64,000 nucleotides of DNA from S012-109 sp964425105 (GTDB lineage: Bacteria > Pseudomonadota > Gammaproteobacteria > SZUA-140): the NCBI GenBank assembly GCA_964425105.1, contig CAYRLE010000002.1, positions 1 through 64,000 of the forward strand, read 5' to 3'. Positions 1-7,542 of this stretch are shown here, piece by piece. A program made the translations under genes and the position numbers. Position 1 is the first letter of the stretch; the number at the start of each line of letters is the position of its first letter. The notes under the pieces were generated by a model. It ran no database searches. It saw nothing but the letters and a program-made list of their open reading frames with translations, and had not been told where the DNA came from.

Positions 1-136
1 TAACAGTTACTGGATAGAGTTTTCATATCTGGATATATGTCGATTACTAGCAATTCCCTGTTCGTTATTCATAGCTCCATATTTCCAGATCTGTAAATTC
101 ATGTCTACTAACGCACATGAATGTCCAATATTACAC
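1..136. other. AT-rich edge without a recognisable gene
   Basis: These bases are visibly richer in A and T than the coding DNA that follows. I see no open frame with a credible start and no tRNA. I looked for integron attC core sites of the RYYYAAC/GTTRRRY type in both orientations and found no convincing pair. The stretch lies downstream of the 126-aa gene at 137-517 and may belong to the same horizontally acquired segment as that gene and the integrase. That link rests on composition and position only. Confidence 0.4.
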
Positions 137-517
137 TCATTCTTCCAAATGCGGTTTTGCTTCTCTAGCCATCCTGTCTTCCAGCTTCAATTCCTGAACG
201 AGACGGTAGGGCAAGCCCCATAACTTTTTGCTTTTTATCCATTTCCCTCCGCGTTGCCTGATTGCCTGCTGGAGCTGCTTTTCTTCATAACCGATTCTGA
301 CCATGACCCAGCGGTTGGGGTGGGGATACATAGTATTGAACAATTCATGGTTGCCGGATGGGTGGGGGTGTTCGGCGACGATGAGTTCCACGGTGACGAG
401 GTTTTTCCGGTTTGCGCGGTCGTTGCGGTAGCGGACACAGACCAGGCGGTCGCCATAGGCGCGCAGGTAGCGCTTGCTGCCGTTTTCACCTGGCTTTATT
501 TTTCTGGTCACTTCCAT
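137..517 (-). CDS. Uncharacterised 126-aa protein divergent from the integrase
   Basis: I cannot assign a function. The protein is 126 aa, basic and soluble, with no signal peptide or membrane segment. The N-terminal half carries a basic stretch followed by the strand-like segment LVTVELIVAEHP. The C-terminal half reads WVMVRIGYEEKQLQQAIRQR followed by GGKWIKSKKLWGLPY and LVQELKLEDRM. From memory this resembles a widespread family of small uncharacterised proteins that have a 'VxVxYEExxLxxxIKxxGGKWxPxxKLWxxxY' core and often sit near mobile elements; no search was possible. The gene points away from the integrase, with about 130 bp between the two starts, which is the geometry of a first cassette gene. 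However, no attI or attC site is apparent. It is AT-richer than the housekeeping genes to its right, which would fit transfer. Confidence 0.7.
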   Translation of the reverse strand: MEVTRKIKPGENGSKRYLRAYGDRLVCVRYRNDRANRKNLVTVELIVAEHPHPSGNHELFNTMYPHPNRWVMVRIGYEEKQLQQAIRQRGGKWIKSKKLWGLPYRLVQELKLEDRMAREAKPHLEE

Positions 518-646
518 GTGTTTTCTCCTGTGGGTGCAACTGTAGGGGTGATGGGCGGCTGCTCCATAGCCATCTCTCGCGTAATAAGATTACAATGGAT
601 GTGATCCACAAGGAAAGTGGATTCTCTGCAGACAAGGAGGTACCTC

Positions 647-1924
647 ATGGCCCGATCACCGTTGCTGGAGCAGCTGCGCATTGCCTTGCGCGTTCGTCAT
701 TATAGTATTCGCACCGAACAGGCCTATCTCGGCTGGGTCAGGCGCTTTATCCTGTTCCACGGCAAGCGCCACCCCGCGGCTATGGGCGCCCATGAGATCA
801 CCGCCTTTCTGAACCACTTGGCCAGTGAACGCCATGTTTCCGCATCCACGCAGAATCAGGCCCTTTGCGCCCTGGTGTTTTTATACAAGACTGTCCTTGA
901 AACGCCTCTTGGTGATCTGGAGGGTCTGGTGCGCGCCAAGCGGGCTAGACGGCTGCCAGTTGTGCTCAGCAGCGAGGAGGTCATCCAGCTCTTGTCTCAG
1001 CTGCAAGGTGCGCAATGGCTGATGGCTACCCTCCTCTATGGTTCGGGATTGAGGCTGCTGGAATGCCTGCGGCTGCGGGTCAAGGATCTGGACTTTGAGA
1101 GGCGCGTAATTTACTAAGACAAACGATAACAAAGCCACATTCAGCGGGTGTCTGGGCGGTCAGCCGCAAGGCGCGTCAGCGCAGGCATAGTCATTCTATG
1201 TCAAGCTGGCGCAACACGGCGGATGGCCGTCCAGACGCCCGCCCACAGGGAGCGAACCCGGCGTCCCGGCTCTGCGTTGCGTCGCTTGGCAAGGGCGCGC
1301 CATTCCCTGCGCAACGCGCCTTGATCCAGAACGCCGGGTTCGCTCTGAATGTGGCTTTGTTATCGTTTGTCTTAGTATGTCCGGGCGGGCAAGGGTAACA
1401 AGGACAGGATCACGACGCTTAGTGACGAGCTGATTCCCTTTTTGTGCCGGCAGTTGGAACTGGTCAAGCAGATTCACGGCCAGGATCTGGCGGAGGGTTT
1501 CGGGGCCGCTTATCTACCCGATGCCCTGGCGCGCAAGTATCCCAACGCCGGCCGCGAGTGGGCCTGGCAATATGTCTTCCCGGCACGTCTGCGCAGCATC
1601 GATCCCCGCAGCGGCGTTGAGCGGCGCCATCACTATGACGAGAGCGCCTTGCAAAAGGCGGTCAAGTCGGCGCTACGCAGGGCGGGCATCCAGAAACCCG
1701 CCAGTTGTCACAGCCTGCGCCATTCCTTTGCCACGCACCTGCTGGAGCGGGGCGCCGATATCCGTACGGTGCAGGAGCAATTGGGCCACAAGGATCTCAA
1801 GACCACGCAGATCTATACCCATGTGCTGCAGCGTGGCGGCAAAGCGGTGCGCAGTCCGTTGGCGGATATTTTTGCGACGGCGGTTAACACTGCTATGGCG
1901 CCAAGTGAGGGTGCCGTTGAATGA
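647..1924 (+). pseudogene. intI: Integron-type tyrosine integrase interrupted by a MITE
   Basis: Translation starts at ATG 647 behind a strong AAGGAGGT Shine-Dalgarno sequence at 634-641. The first part (647-1117) has a SAM-like N-terminal domain and the first catalytic arginine in the context LLYGSGLRLLECLRLRVKDL. It then meets an in-frame stop inside a 262-bp MITE. After the element the frame resumes with VRAGKGNKDRITTL, then YPNAGREWAWQYVFP and HHYDESALQKAVK, which is the extra segment typical of IntI-type integrases and absent from XerC/D. The remaining catalytic residues follow in CHSLRHSFATHLL, LGHKDLKTTQ and the nucleophile region IYTHV. Removing the element and one TA restores R-V-I-Y-V-R-A-G-K-G in frame. 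The family recombines attI with attC sites; this copy is presumably inactive unless the element excises. About 337 aa would be encoded after repair, normal for the family. Confidence 0.9.
1114..1375. mobile_element. 262-bp MITE with 31-bp perfect terminal inverted repeats
   Basis: The ends at 1114-1144 and 1345-1375 are perfect 31-bp inverted repeats starting CTAAGACAAACGATAACAAA. They are flanked by TA at 1112-1113 and 1376-1377, which looks like a TA target duplication, as made by IS630/Tc1-mariner-type transposases. An inner inverted repeat (AGCGAACCCGGCGT at 1251-1264, complement at 1331-1344) forms a second hairpin near the right end. No ORF of transposase size is present, so it would have to be moved in trans. 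It interrupts the integrase gene. A smaller relative lies at 8522-8575. The family name is inference from ends and target; the parent element was not seen in the window. Confidence 0.9.
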
Positions 1925-1936
1925 CCGCGGGGGCTT

Positions 1937-1957
1937 GGTGGGCGGTGCCCACCCTAC
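1937..1957. repeat. REP-like GGTGGGC/GCCCACC palindrome
   Basis: GGTGGGC and GCCCACC are separated by GGT and followed by CTAC. The sequence lies just past the integrase stop. Similar palindromes occur at 4313-4360, 10312-10324 and 53497-53509. Such elements are common in gammaproteobacteria; no RAYT transposase gene is present in this window. Confidence 0.7.
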
Positions 1958-2051
1958 TGGGGACCAATCTAAGAAACCACGGATCCCGGGAGGCGAAAGG
2001 GGCGTGGTCCGCGTCAATTTCGAATACCTGAGCGCAGGGTTGCCTGGTCGA

Positions 2052-2597
2052 TCAGGGTGTCCACGCGAAGTCTTTGAAGGCGTCATCCACCGGCGTCTCT
2101 GCCAAGTGGTTGATGTAGTTACTCATGACCTTCTGGGAGATGCCGAGGATGATTTCCAGCAGCTGTCGCTGGCCGTAGCCGGCCGCCTGAAAGCGCTGCA
2201 GTTCATCTTCATTGAGGCGCCCGCGCTTGCGCACCAGGGCCAGGGTGGTCAGGTGCAGTGCCTGCAGCTTTTCATCGGGCATGGGCCGCTCCTCGCGGAG
2301 GGCATTGGTGATGGCCGGGTCGACCTGCATCATCTGGGCGATGGCGCTATGGGCCGGCACGCAGTAGTGGCATCCATGTTCCACGTTGATGGTCTGCCAC
2401 ACCACGGTCAGTTCTGCAGCATTGAAGGAGGTCTGCTGGAACAGCTGGTTCAAGCGCTGGTAGGCCTCCAGCAGCGCGGGCGCTGCCGCCATCACGGCGT
2501 GCAGGTTGGGTATCATGCCGAAGGCCTGCTGGGACTGTTCCAGCAGCGGACGGCTCGCCTGGGGTGCGTTTTCTGTTGTATACAGTGTGAATCTCAT
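2052..2597 (-). CDS. Carboxymuconolactone decarboxylase/AhpD-like protein
   Basis: This 181-aa protein has the AhpD-like all-helical fold signature, including the redox motif in the context HGCHYCVPAHSAIA (Cys-x-x-Cys followed by a conserved His). Members of this superfamily with the CxxC-x-x-x-H core are alkylhydroperoxidase-like thiol oxidoreductases rather than true decarboxylases, so a peroxidase or thiol-disulfide role in the cytoplasm is the best guess. The start at 2597 is supported by an AGAGGAG sequence about 7 bases upstream. The gene follows a TetR-family regulator on the same strand, with 62 bp between them that contain an inverted repeat. Regulator and enzyme probably form a detoxification pair. 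The natural substrate cannot be told from sequence. Confidence 0.85.
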   Translation of the reverse strand: MRFTLYTTENAPQASRPLLEQSQQAFGMIPNLHAVMAAAPALLEAYQRLNQLFQQTSFNAAELTVVWQTINVEHGCHYCVPAHSAIAQMMQVDPAITNALREERPMPDEKLQALHLTTLALVRKRGRLNEDELQRFQAAGYGQRQLLEIILGISQKVMSNYINHLAETPVDDAFKDFAWTP

Positions 2598-2622
2598 GGT
2601 GCGTTCTCCTCTGGGTCATTTG

Positions 2623-2644
2623 ATATGGACTATCCGGTCCATAT
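2623..2644. promoter_or_regulatory. Candidate TetR operator between regulator and AhpD-like gene
   Basis: An inverted repeat with perfect 8-bp arms (ATATGGAC and GTCCATAT) is separated by 6 bp. It lies between the TetR gene and the AhpD-like gene and has the same 8-6-8 spacing as the element upstream of the regulator at 3256-3277. Operator function is inference from symmetry and position. Confidence 0.55.
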
Positions 2645-2659
2645 TCCAGCAAAAAAATA

Positions 2660-3247
2660 TCAATCCAGTATGCACAGCGTCAGATCGGCAATCCCCCTGA
2701 CAGTTTCACCGTCTGCGCCGGCCTTGATCATGTTCTTGATGCCGCTCATGCTGCTGACCAGATAGACCGCCAGGGCGCGCGCCTCCTTATCTGCGGCTAT
2801 CTCGCCGTGCTGCTGTGACTGGTGGATGGCCGCCTCGAAAATGCCCCTCAGGCTTTCGATGCCCTGGGCCACCGCCGCGGCGATTTTGGGATCGCTTTGT
2901 GCAAACTCGCTGGCGGTGTTCATCAGCAGGCAGCCCTTTCTGGCCCCGGCGCCGCAGGTCTCGGCTGCGAGGCCATAAAAGAGGTTTTGCAGGAAGGCCT
3001 TGCCCGACCCGGCCTGCTCCATCCGCCGCGCCAGATCCTGGCCCAGCAGCTGCCGGTAGTGGCGGATGCAGGCCTGGAACAGGGCGCGCTTGCTCTTGAA
3101 GGTCTGATAGAAGGAACTCTTGGACAGTCCCATGGCCGCCAGCAGGTCCTGCAGCGAGGTGGCCTCGTAGCCCTTGCGCCAGAACAACTCCATGGCCGAC
3201 TCCAGGGCCTGTTCGGGATCGAATTCCAGGGGTCTTCCAGCGTTCAT
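2660..3247 (-). CDS. TetR/AcrR-family transcriptional regulator
   Basis: This 195-aa protein has a clear N-terminal TetR helix-turn-helix (residues about 12-58, including ALESAMELFWRKGYEATSLQ and MGLSKSSFYQTFKSKRALF) and a C-terminal ligand or dimer domain. The segment AETCGAGARKGCLLMNTASE holds two cysteines; a conserved cysteine in the GCL context is typical of the ComR/YcdC/NemR-like branch, some of which sense electrophiles or metals. It lies upstream of and co-oriented with the AhpD-like gene. Palindromes sit directly in front of its start (3256-3277) and in front of its neighbour, so autorepression and control of that enzyme is the likely arrangement. The inducer is unknown. Confidence 0.9.
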   Translation of the reverse strand: MNAGRPLEFDPEQALESAMELFWRKGYEATSLQDLLAAMGLSKSSFYQTFKSKRALFQACIRHYRQLLGQDLARRMEQAGSGKAFLQNLFYGLAAETCGAGARKGCLLMNTASEFAQSDPKIAAAVAQGIESLRGIFEAAIHQSQQHGEIAADKEARALAVYLVSSMSGIKNMIKAGADGETVRGIADLTLCILD

Positions 3248-3255
3248 GGAGCCAA

Positions 3256-3277
3256 TATAGGACCGATCGCTCCAATA
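3256..3277. promoter_or_regulatory. Candidate TetR autoregulatory operator
   Basis: This imperfect 22-bp inverted repeat has arms TATAGGAC and CTCCAATA around the self-complementary spacer CGATCG. It lies 9 bp upstream of the TetR start codon. Arm length and spacing match the site at 2623-2644, and both share a TATxGGAC-like half-site. Confidence 0.5.
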
Positions 3278-3308
3278 GTCAAATGATTTACAGGAGTGGG
3301 CTCAGGCT

Positions 3309-4202
3309 TCAATCGAGGCGGCGCGGTGCCCTGCTGGCGCGGCCGACGAGGAAGGCGACGACACCCACGGCCAACAGGATCAACAACTCGAAGATACCCA
3401 CTGCCCCGCCGCCGCCCGAGTAACCGCTGCGCTGCACGATCTTCACCTGCTCGGGATTCTTCTTGATCTTCTCGCGGAAACTCGCCAGCTGTTGATCGAG
3501 GTTGACGATCATGGCCGCGGTCGCTTCCTGAAAACCCTTGAGGCTGTCGGCGCGCAATTCCTCGCTGAGATTGACCGGCGTGGCCCTGCCTTTGACTTGG
3601 CTGGTGCCCGGCGCCCTGAAGAGCATTTTTCTGCTCTGGATGTCATAGACGGCGGTGTCCAGCATGGTGCTGGTATCGTTCTTTTCGCCGGACACCACAT
3701 AGGCGCCCACCAGGGTCCAGTAGGTCAGGGAGAGCATGCCCTCGTCGGTGAACTGAACCTGATCGTAGGACACCAGGGCGATGACATCGATACCATACAT
3801 GTTTTTGATCTGATCGAGATTGGCGAAGCCGCCCGCCGGCGTCAGATAGGCGGAGGGGATCACCTCGATTTCGCCCACGAAGTCATACTTGCGGAAATTG
3901 TCGGCGACCTTTTCCAGCAGGGCCGCCTTGTCGGCCTCGCTGAGGGTGGCGCCGCGCCTAACGCCTGTCCAATAGTTGAAACCGCGCGAGCGGTTTGCCT
4001 GCTCGGGCACGAAGGCGATCCCCACCTTGACCGGCACCTTGAGCACCGGAATGGAGGCTTGCACCACTTTGTCCGAATCATGGGGATAGAGATAGTCCAC
4101 GACGCTGCTGCGGGTCCGGGTCTGCTGGCCCGCGCAGCCGGCGATCAGGAGTGCGATGATGAAGAGGCAAAGGTGCTTTATGGCGGGGATGCGAGTCTTC
4201 AT
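3309..4202 (-). CDS. Rhombotarget lipoprotein with C-terminal GlyGly-CTERM-like sorting tail
   Basis: The start is set at 4202 because it places a lipoprotein signal at the N-terminus (LCLFIIALLIAGC, lipobox cysteine at residue 23); upstream in-frame codons lack such a signal. The 297-aa product ends in a run of glycines (SGGGG, about residue 262), a hydrophobic segment (VGIFELLILLAVGVVAFLVG) and a basic tail (RASRAPRRLD). This tripartite tail is the GlyGly-CTERM type recognised by rhombosortases, and the body matches my recollection of the rhombotarget lipoprotein family (conserved NYWTGVRRGATLSEAD and VDVIALVSYDQVQF-like region). The protein is predicted to be lipidated, exported, then cleaved and released or re-anchored. 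The cognate rhomboid protease is not in this window. The role is unknown. Confidence 0.8.
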   Translation of the reverse strand: MKTRIPAIKHLCLFIIALLIAGCAGQQTRTRSSVVDYLYPHDSDKVVQASIPVLKVPVKVGIAFVPEQANRSRGFNYWTGVRRGATLSEADKAALLEKVADNFRKYDFVGEIEVIPSAYLTPAGGFANLDQIKNMYGIDVIALVSYDQVQFTDEGMLSLTYWTLVGAYVVSGEKNDTSTMLDTAVYDIQSRKMLFRAPGTSQVKGRATPVNLSEELRADSLKGFQEATAAMIVNLDQQLASFREKIKKNPEQVKIVQRSGYSGGGGAVGIFELLILLAVGVVAFLVGRASRAPRRLD

Positions 4203-4312
4203 GGTCTTGTCCTTGTTGTGATGTGCGCCGCCTTGCGCCTGCCCGGGACGGCTTGCCCGAGTATACTGCACTGGCTGTGGCGGGTGAAACAGCTGAACTG
4301 CTGCGACGGCAT

Positions 4313-4360
4313 GGTGGGCGGCGCCCACCCTACTTCAATCTCGGGTGGGCGTAACCCACC
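4313..4360. repeat. Two adjacent REP-like palindromes
   Basis: GGTGGGC-GGC-GCCCACC followed by CTAC (4313-4333) lies 10 bp from a second copy, GGTGGG/CCCACC (4344-4360). They sit in the 187-bp gap between pgi and the lipoprotein gene, both on the minus strand. They could act as a transcript-stabilising or terminating structure downstream of pgi, though no T-run follows. Confidence 0.65.
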
Positions 4361-4389
4361 AGGTCATTGATATCACCAGCAACGCCCAT

Positions 4390-6039
4390 CTACGCTTTGC
4401 GTTGCTGCTTGTAGTGGTTGATGAGGCCGTTGGTGGAACTGTCGTGGCCGGTGACGGGGGCTTCGCCCTGCAGTTCGGGGAGGATGGCCTGGGCCAGCTG
4501 CTTGCCCAGTTCCACACCCCACTGGTCGAAGGAGTTGATGCGCCAGATAATGCCCTGGGTGAAGATCTTGTGCTCGTACAGCGCGATGAGCCGTCCCAGG
4601 GTGTGGGGGGTGAGCTTGCGGAACAGCAGGGAGTTGGTGGGGCGGTTGCCGGGGAAGACCTTGTGGGGCAGGAGGCGTTCCAGGGCCTCGCCCGAAAGCC
4701 CCGCCGCTGCCAGTTCGGCGCGCGCCTCGTCGGCGTTCTTGCCGCGCATCAGGGCCTCGGTCTGGGCGAAGAAGTTGGAGAGCAGGATTTCGTGGTGGCG
4801 GCCGATGGGATTGTGGCTTTCCATGGGCGCCAGAAAGTCCGCGGGCACCAGCTTGGTGCCCTGGTGGATGAGCTGGTAGAAGGCGTGCTGGCCATTGGTG
4901 CCGGGCTCGCCCCAGATCACCGGGCCGGTGCTGTAGTCCACCACCTGGCCGTCGCGGTCCACCCGCTTGCCGTTGCTCTCCATGTCGCCCTGCTGGAAGT
5001 AGGCGGGAAAGCGGTGCAGGTACTGGTCGTAGGGCAGGATGGCATGGGTCTGGGCAGCGAAGAAGTTGTTGTACCAGATGCCCAGCAGGCCCAGGATCAC
5101 CGGCATGTTCGCTTCCAGCGGCGCGCTGCGGAAATGCTCGTCCATATCGTGGGCGCCGGCCAGCAGTTCCTCGAAGCGCTCCATGCCGATGGTGATGGCG
5201 ATGGACAGGCCGATGGCGCTCCACAGGGAGTAGCGCCCGCCCACCCAGTCCCAGAACTCGAACATGTTTTCCGGGTCGATGCCAAAGGCCTGCACCGCCT
5301 CGCGGTTGGTGGACAAGGCCACGAAGTGGCGCGCCACCGCGGCCTCGTCTCCCAGGGCCGCCAGCAGCCAGTCGCGGGCGCTGTGGGCGTTGGTCAGGGT
5401 CTCCTGGGTGGTGAAGGTCTTGGAGGCGACGATGAACAGGGTGGTCTCGGGGTCCAGGCCGCGCAGGGTCTCGGCCAGGTGGGTGCCGTCGATGTTGGAG
5501 ACGAAGTGGGGGCGCAGCCCCGCCTGCCAGTAGGGGCGCAGGGCCTCGGTGACCATCACCGGTCCCAGGTCGGAACCACCGATGCCGATGTTGACGATGT
5601 CGCTGATGGGCTTGCCGCTGTGTCCCCGCCACTGTCCGTCGCGCACCGCAGTGCTGAAGCGCCCCATCTTCTCCAGCACGGCGTTGACCTGGGGCATGAC
5701 ATCCACCCCGTCCACCAGGATGGGCGCGTTGCTGCGGTTGCGCAGGGCGACGTGGAGCACGGCGCGGTTTTCGGTGAAGTTGATCTTCTCGCCGCGGAAC
5801 ATCTTCTCGATCCAGCCCGGCAGGTCGGCCGCGCGCGCCAGATCCAGGAGCAGCGCCAGAGTCTGTTGGTCGATGCGGTTCTTGGAATAGTCCAGCAGCA
5901 GGTCGTCGTGCTGCAATGAGAAGCGCCGGAAACGATCGGGATCGGCGGCGAACAACTCGCGCATGTGGCGCCCGTTCATCTCCCGGTGATGGGCCGCCAG
6001 CGCCTGCCAGGCAGAGGATGCCGTGAGGCGCGGCAGCAC
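4390..6039 (-). CDS. pgi: Glucose-6-phosphate isomerase
   Basis: The enzyme interconverts glucose 6-phosphate and fructose 6-phosphate in the cytoplasm. The 549-aa length is normal. Recognisable family blocks include NIGIGGSDLGPVM, the phosphate-binding SKTFTTQET, the signature region FWDWVGGRYSLWSAIGLSI, DMESNGKRVDRDGQ, GEPGTNGQHAFYQLIHQGT and the C-terminal NSFDQWGVELGKQL. The start codon directly abuts the zwf stop codon, so pgi is the third gene of a tight gnd-zwf-pgi operon. In such an operon it would recycle fructose 6-phosphate into the oxidative pentose phosphate route. Confidence 0.97.
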   Translation of the reverse strand: MLPRLTASSAWQALAAHHREMNGRHMRELFAADPDRFRRFSLQHDDLLLDYSKNRIDQQTLALLLDLARAADLPGWIEKMFRGEKINFTENRAVLHVALRNRSNAPILVDGVDVMPQVNAVLEKMGRFSTAVRDGQWRGHSGKPISDIVNIGIGGSDLGPVMVTEALRPYWQAGLRPHFVSNIDGTHLAETLRGLDPETTLFIVASKTFTTQETLTNAHSARDWLLAALGDEAAVARHFVALSTNREAVQAFGIDPENMFEFWDWVGGRYSLWSAIGLSIAITIGMERFEELLAGAHDMDEHFRSAPLEANMPVILGLLGIWYNNFFAAQTHAILPYDQYLHRFPAYFQQGDMESNGKRVDRDGQVVDYSTGPVIWGEPGTNGQHAFYQLIHQGTKLVPADFLAPMESHNPIGRHHEILLSNFFAQTEALMRGKNADEARAELAAAGLSGEALERLLPHKVFPGNRPTNSLLFRKLTPHTLGRLIALYEHKIFTQGIIWRINSFDQWGVELGKQLAQAILPELQGEAPVTGHDSSTNGLINHYKQQRKA

Positions 6040-7542
6040 CTAAAAGGCCTCCGAACTGACGTCGATACCGTCCAGGCACAGGGAGTGGCGCCAGAACTGG
6101 TCCTCGCGATCGAACAGGCGGTAGGTGCCGCGCGGCCCCCAGCTGCCCGCCGGATAGGTGTTGATGAAGTCGCGCTCCATGGACCACACCTTGAGCACCG
6201 GGTCCACCACCCGCCAAGCCCACTCCACCTCGTCGTAGCGCAGGAACAGGGAATGGTCGCCCTTCATCACGTCCAGCAGCAGTTCCTCGTAGGCATCCGA
6301 CTCCTGCTCGTCGCCGGTGCGGTAGCTGGCGTCGAGGCTGATGGGCCGGGTCTTCATCTCCAGGCCGGGCACCTTTACCTGGATCTCCATCTTCAGGCAC
6401 TCGTTGGGCTGGATGCCGATGAGCAGCCAGTTGGGCATGAAGCGCTCCAGCTGGGTGTTGCGGAACAGGTGATGGGGCGGCTCCTTGAAGCGGATGGCGA
6501 TGGCGGAACTGGCCTCGGCCATGCGCTTGCCGGTGCGCAGATAGAAGGGCACACCGCGCCAGCGCCAGTTGTCGATGTAAAACTTGAGGGCCGCATAGGT
6601 CTCGGTGATGCTGTTCTCAGGCACCCCCTCTTCCTCCAGGTAACCGGGCACCGGCTTGCCGCCGATGGTGCCGCGCGCGTACTGGCCGCGGAAGGCATGG
6701 GCATGCACCGCATTCTGGGTGATGGGGCGGATGGACTTCAGCACCTTGACCTTCTCGTCGCGCAGCGACTCGGCGTCCATGCCCGCCGGCGGCTCCATGG
6801 CCACCAGGGTGAGGAGTTGCATGAGATGGCTCTGCAGCATGTCGCGCAGGGCGCCGGCGCCGTCGTAGTAGTCGGCGCGCCCCTCGATGCCGCGGATCTC
6901 GGAATGGGTGATCTGCACGTGGTCCACATAGTTGCGGTTCCAGAGCGGCTCCAGCAACAGGTTGGCGAAGCGGAACACCAGGATGTTCTGCACCGTGCCC
7001 TTGCCCAGGTAATGATCGATGCGGTAGATCTGGTGCTCGGCCAGATACTTGAGGAAGCCCTGCTGCAGGGCCTGGGCGCTGAGCAGGTCGTAACCGAAGG
7101 GCTTCTCGATCACGGTGCGCCGCCAGCCGTTGGACTCCTTGAGCAGATCCACCGCACCCAGGCGTTCCACCACCGGGCCGAATTCGGCAGGGCGGATGGC
7201 CATGTAGAAGACGATGTTCTTTGGATAGGCGTCGTTACCCTCCAGTTCCTGCTGCAGGCGCACGAAGGCCTGCGGGTCATCCAGGTCGCCTTGGAAGTAA
7301 TAGAGGCGCTGGCAGAAACGCTGGTAGGCGGTCTCGTCGATGGCGTCGCCATATTTCTCCGCCAGCATGCCGGAGACTTCCTCGACCCATTTTTCGCGAT
7401 CCCAGGGGCGCCGCCCGAAGGCCAGGATGGCCATGCCATCCGGCAGGCGCCCTTCCCGCTCCAGGGAATAGAGGGCCGGCATGAGCTTGATGCGCGACAG
7501 GTTGCCCGTGGCGCCGAAAATGACCAGGGTGCAGGGTTCCAT
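6040..7542 (-). CDS. zwf: Glucose-6-phosphate 1-dehydrogenase
   Basis: This 500-aa protein catalyses the NADP-dependent oxidation of glucose 6-phosphate to 6-phosphogluconolactone. The nucleotide-binding N-terminus reads VIFGATGNLSRIKLMPALY. The substrate block is YRIDHYLGKGTVQNILVFRF. The usual signature has E, Q or K after DHYLGK, but here it is G, an oddity worth checking. Other conserved parts are VIEKPFG (about residue 140) and the C-terminal domain with NECLKMEIQVKVPG. The start overlaps the gnd stop by one base (TAATG), which points to translational coupling. No 6-phosphogluconolactonase gene is present in the cluster. Confidence 0.96.
   Translation of the reverse strand: MEPCTLVIFGATGNLSRIKLMPALYSLEREGRLPDGMAILAFGRRPWDREKWVEEVSGMLAEKYGDAIDETAYQRFCQRLYYFQGDLDDPQAFVRLQQELEGNDAYPKNIVFYMAIRPAEFGPVVERLGAVDLLKESNGWRRTVIEKPFGYDLLSAQALQQGFLKYLAEHQIYRIDHYLGKGTVQNILVFRFANLLLEPLWNRNYVDHVQITHSEIRGIEGRADYYDGAGALRDMLQSHLMQLLTLVAMEPPAGMDAESLRDEKVKVLKSIRPITQNAVHAHAFRGQYARGTIGGKPVPGYLEEEGVPENSITETYAALKFYIDNWRWRGVPFYLRTGKRMAEASSAIAIRFKEPPHHLFRNTQLERFMPNWLLIGIQPNECLKMEIQVKVPGLEMKTRPISLDASYRTGDEQESDAYEELLLDVMKGDHSLFLRYDEVEWAWRVVDPVLKVWSMERDFINTYPAGSWGPRGTYRLFDREDQFWRHSLCLDGIDVSSEAF

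Noticed and set aside
1..646. attC or attI sites near the integrase
   Set aside because: No paired RYYYAAC/GTTRRRY core with a foldable spacer was found in either orientation.
4345..5919. Long plus-strand open frame opposite pgi
   Set aside because: Antisense to a certain gene in GC-rich DNA, with low-complexity Val/Gly/Leu composition and no family motif. Similar antisense frames at 5965-7545, 21261-22730, 42593-44653 and 49887-51737 were rejected for the same reason.
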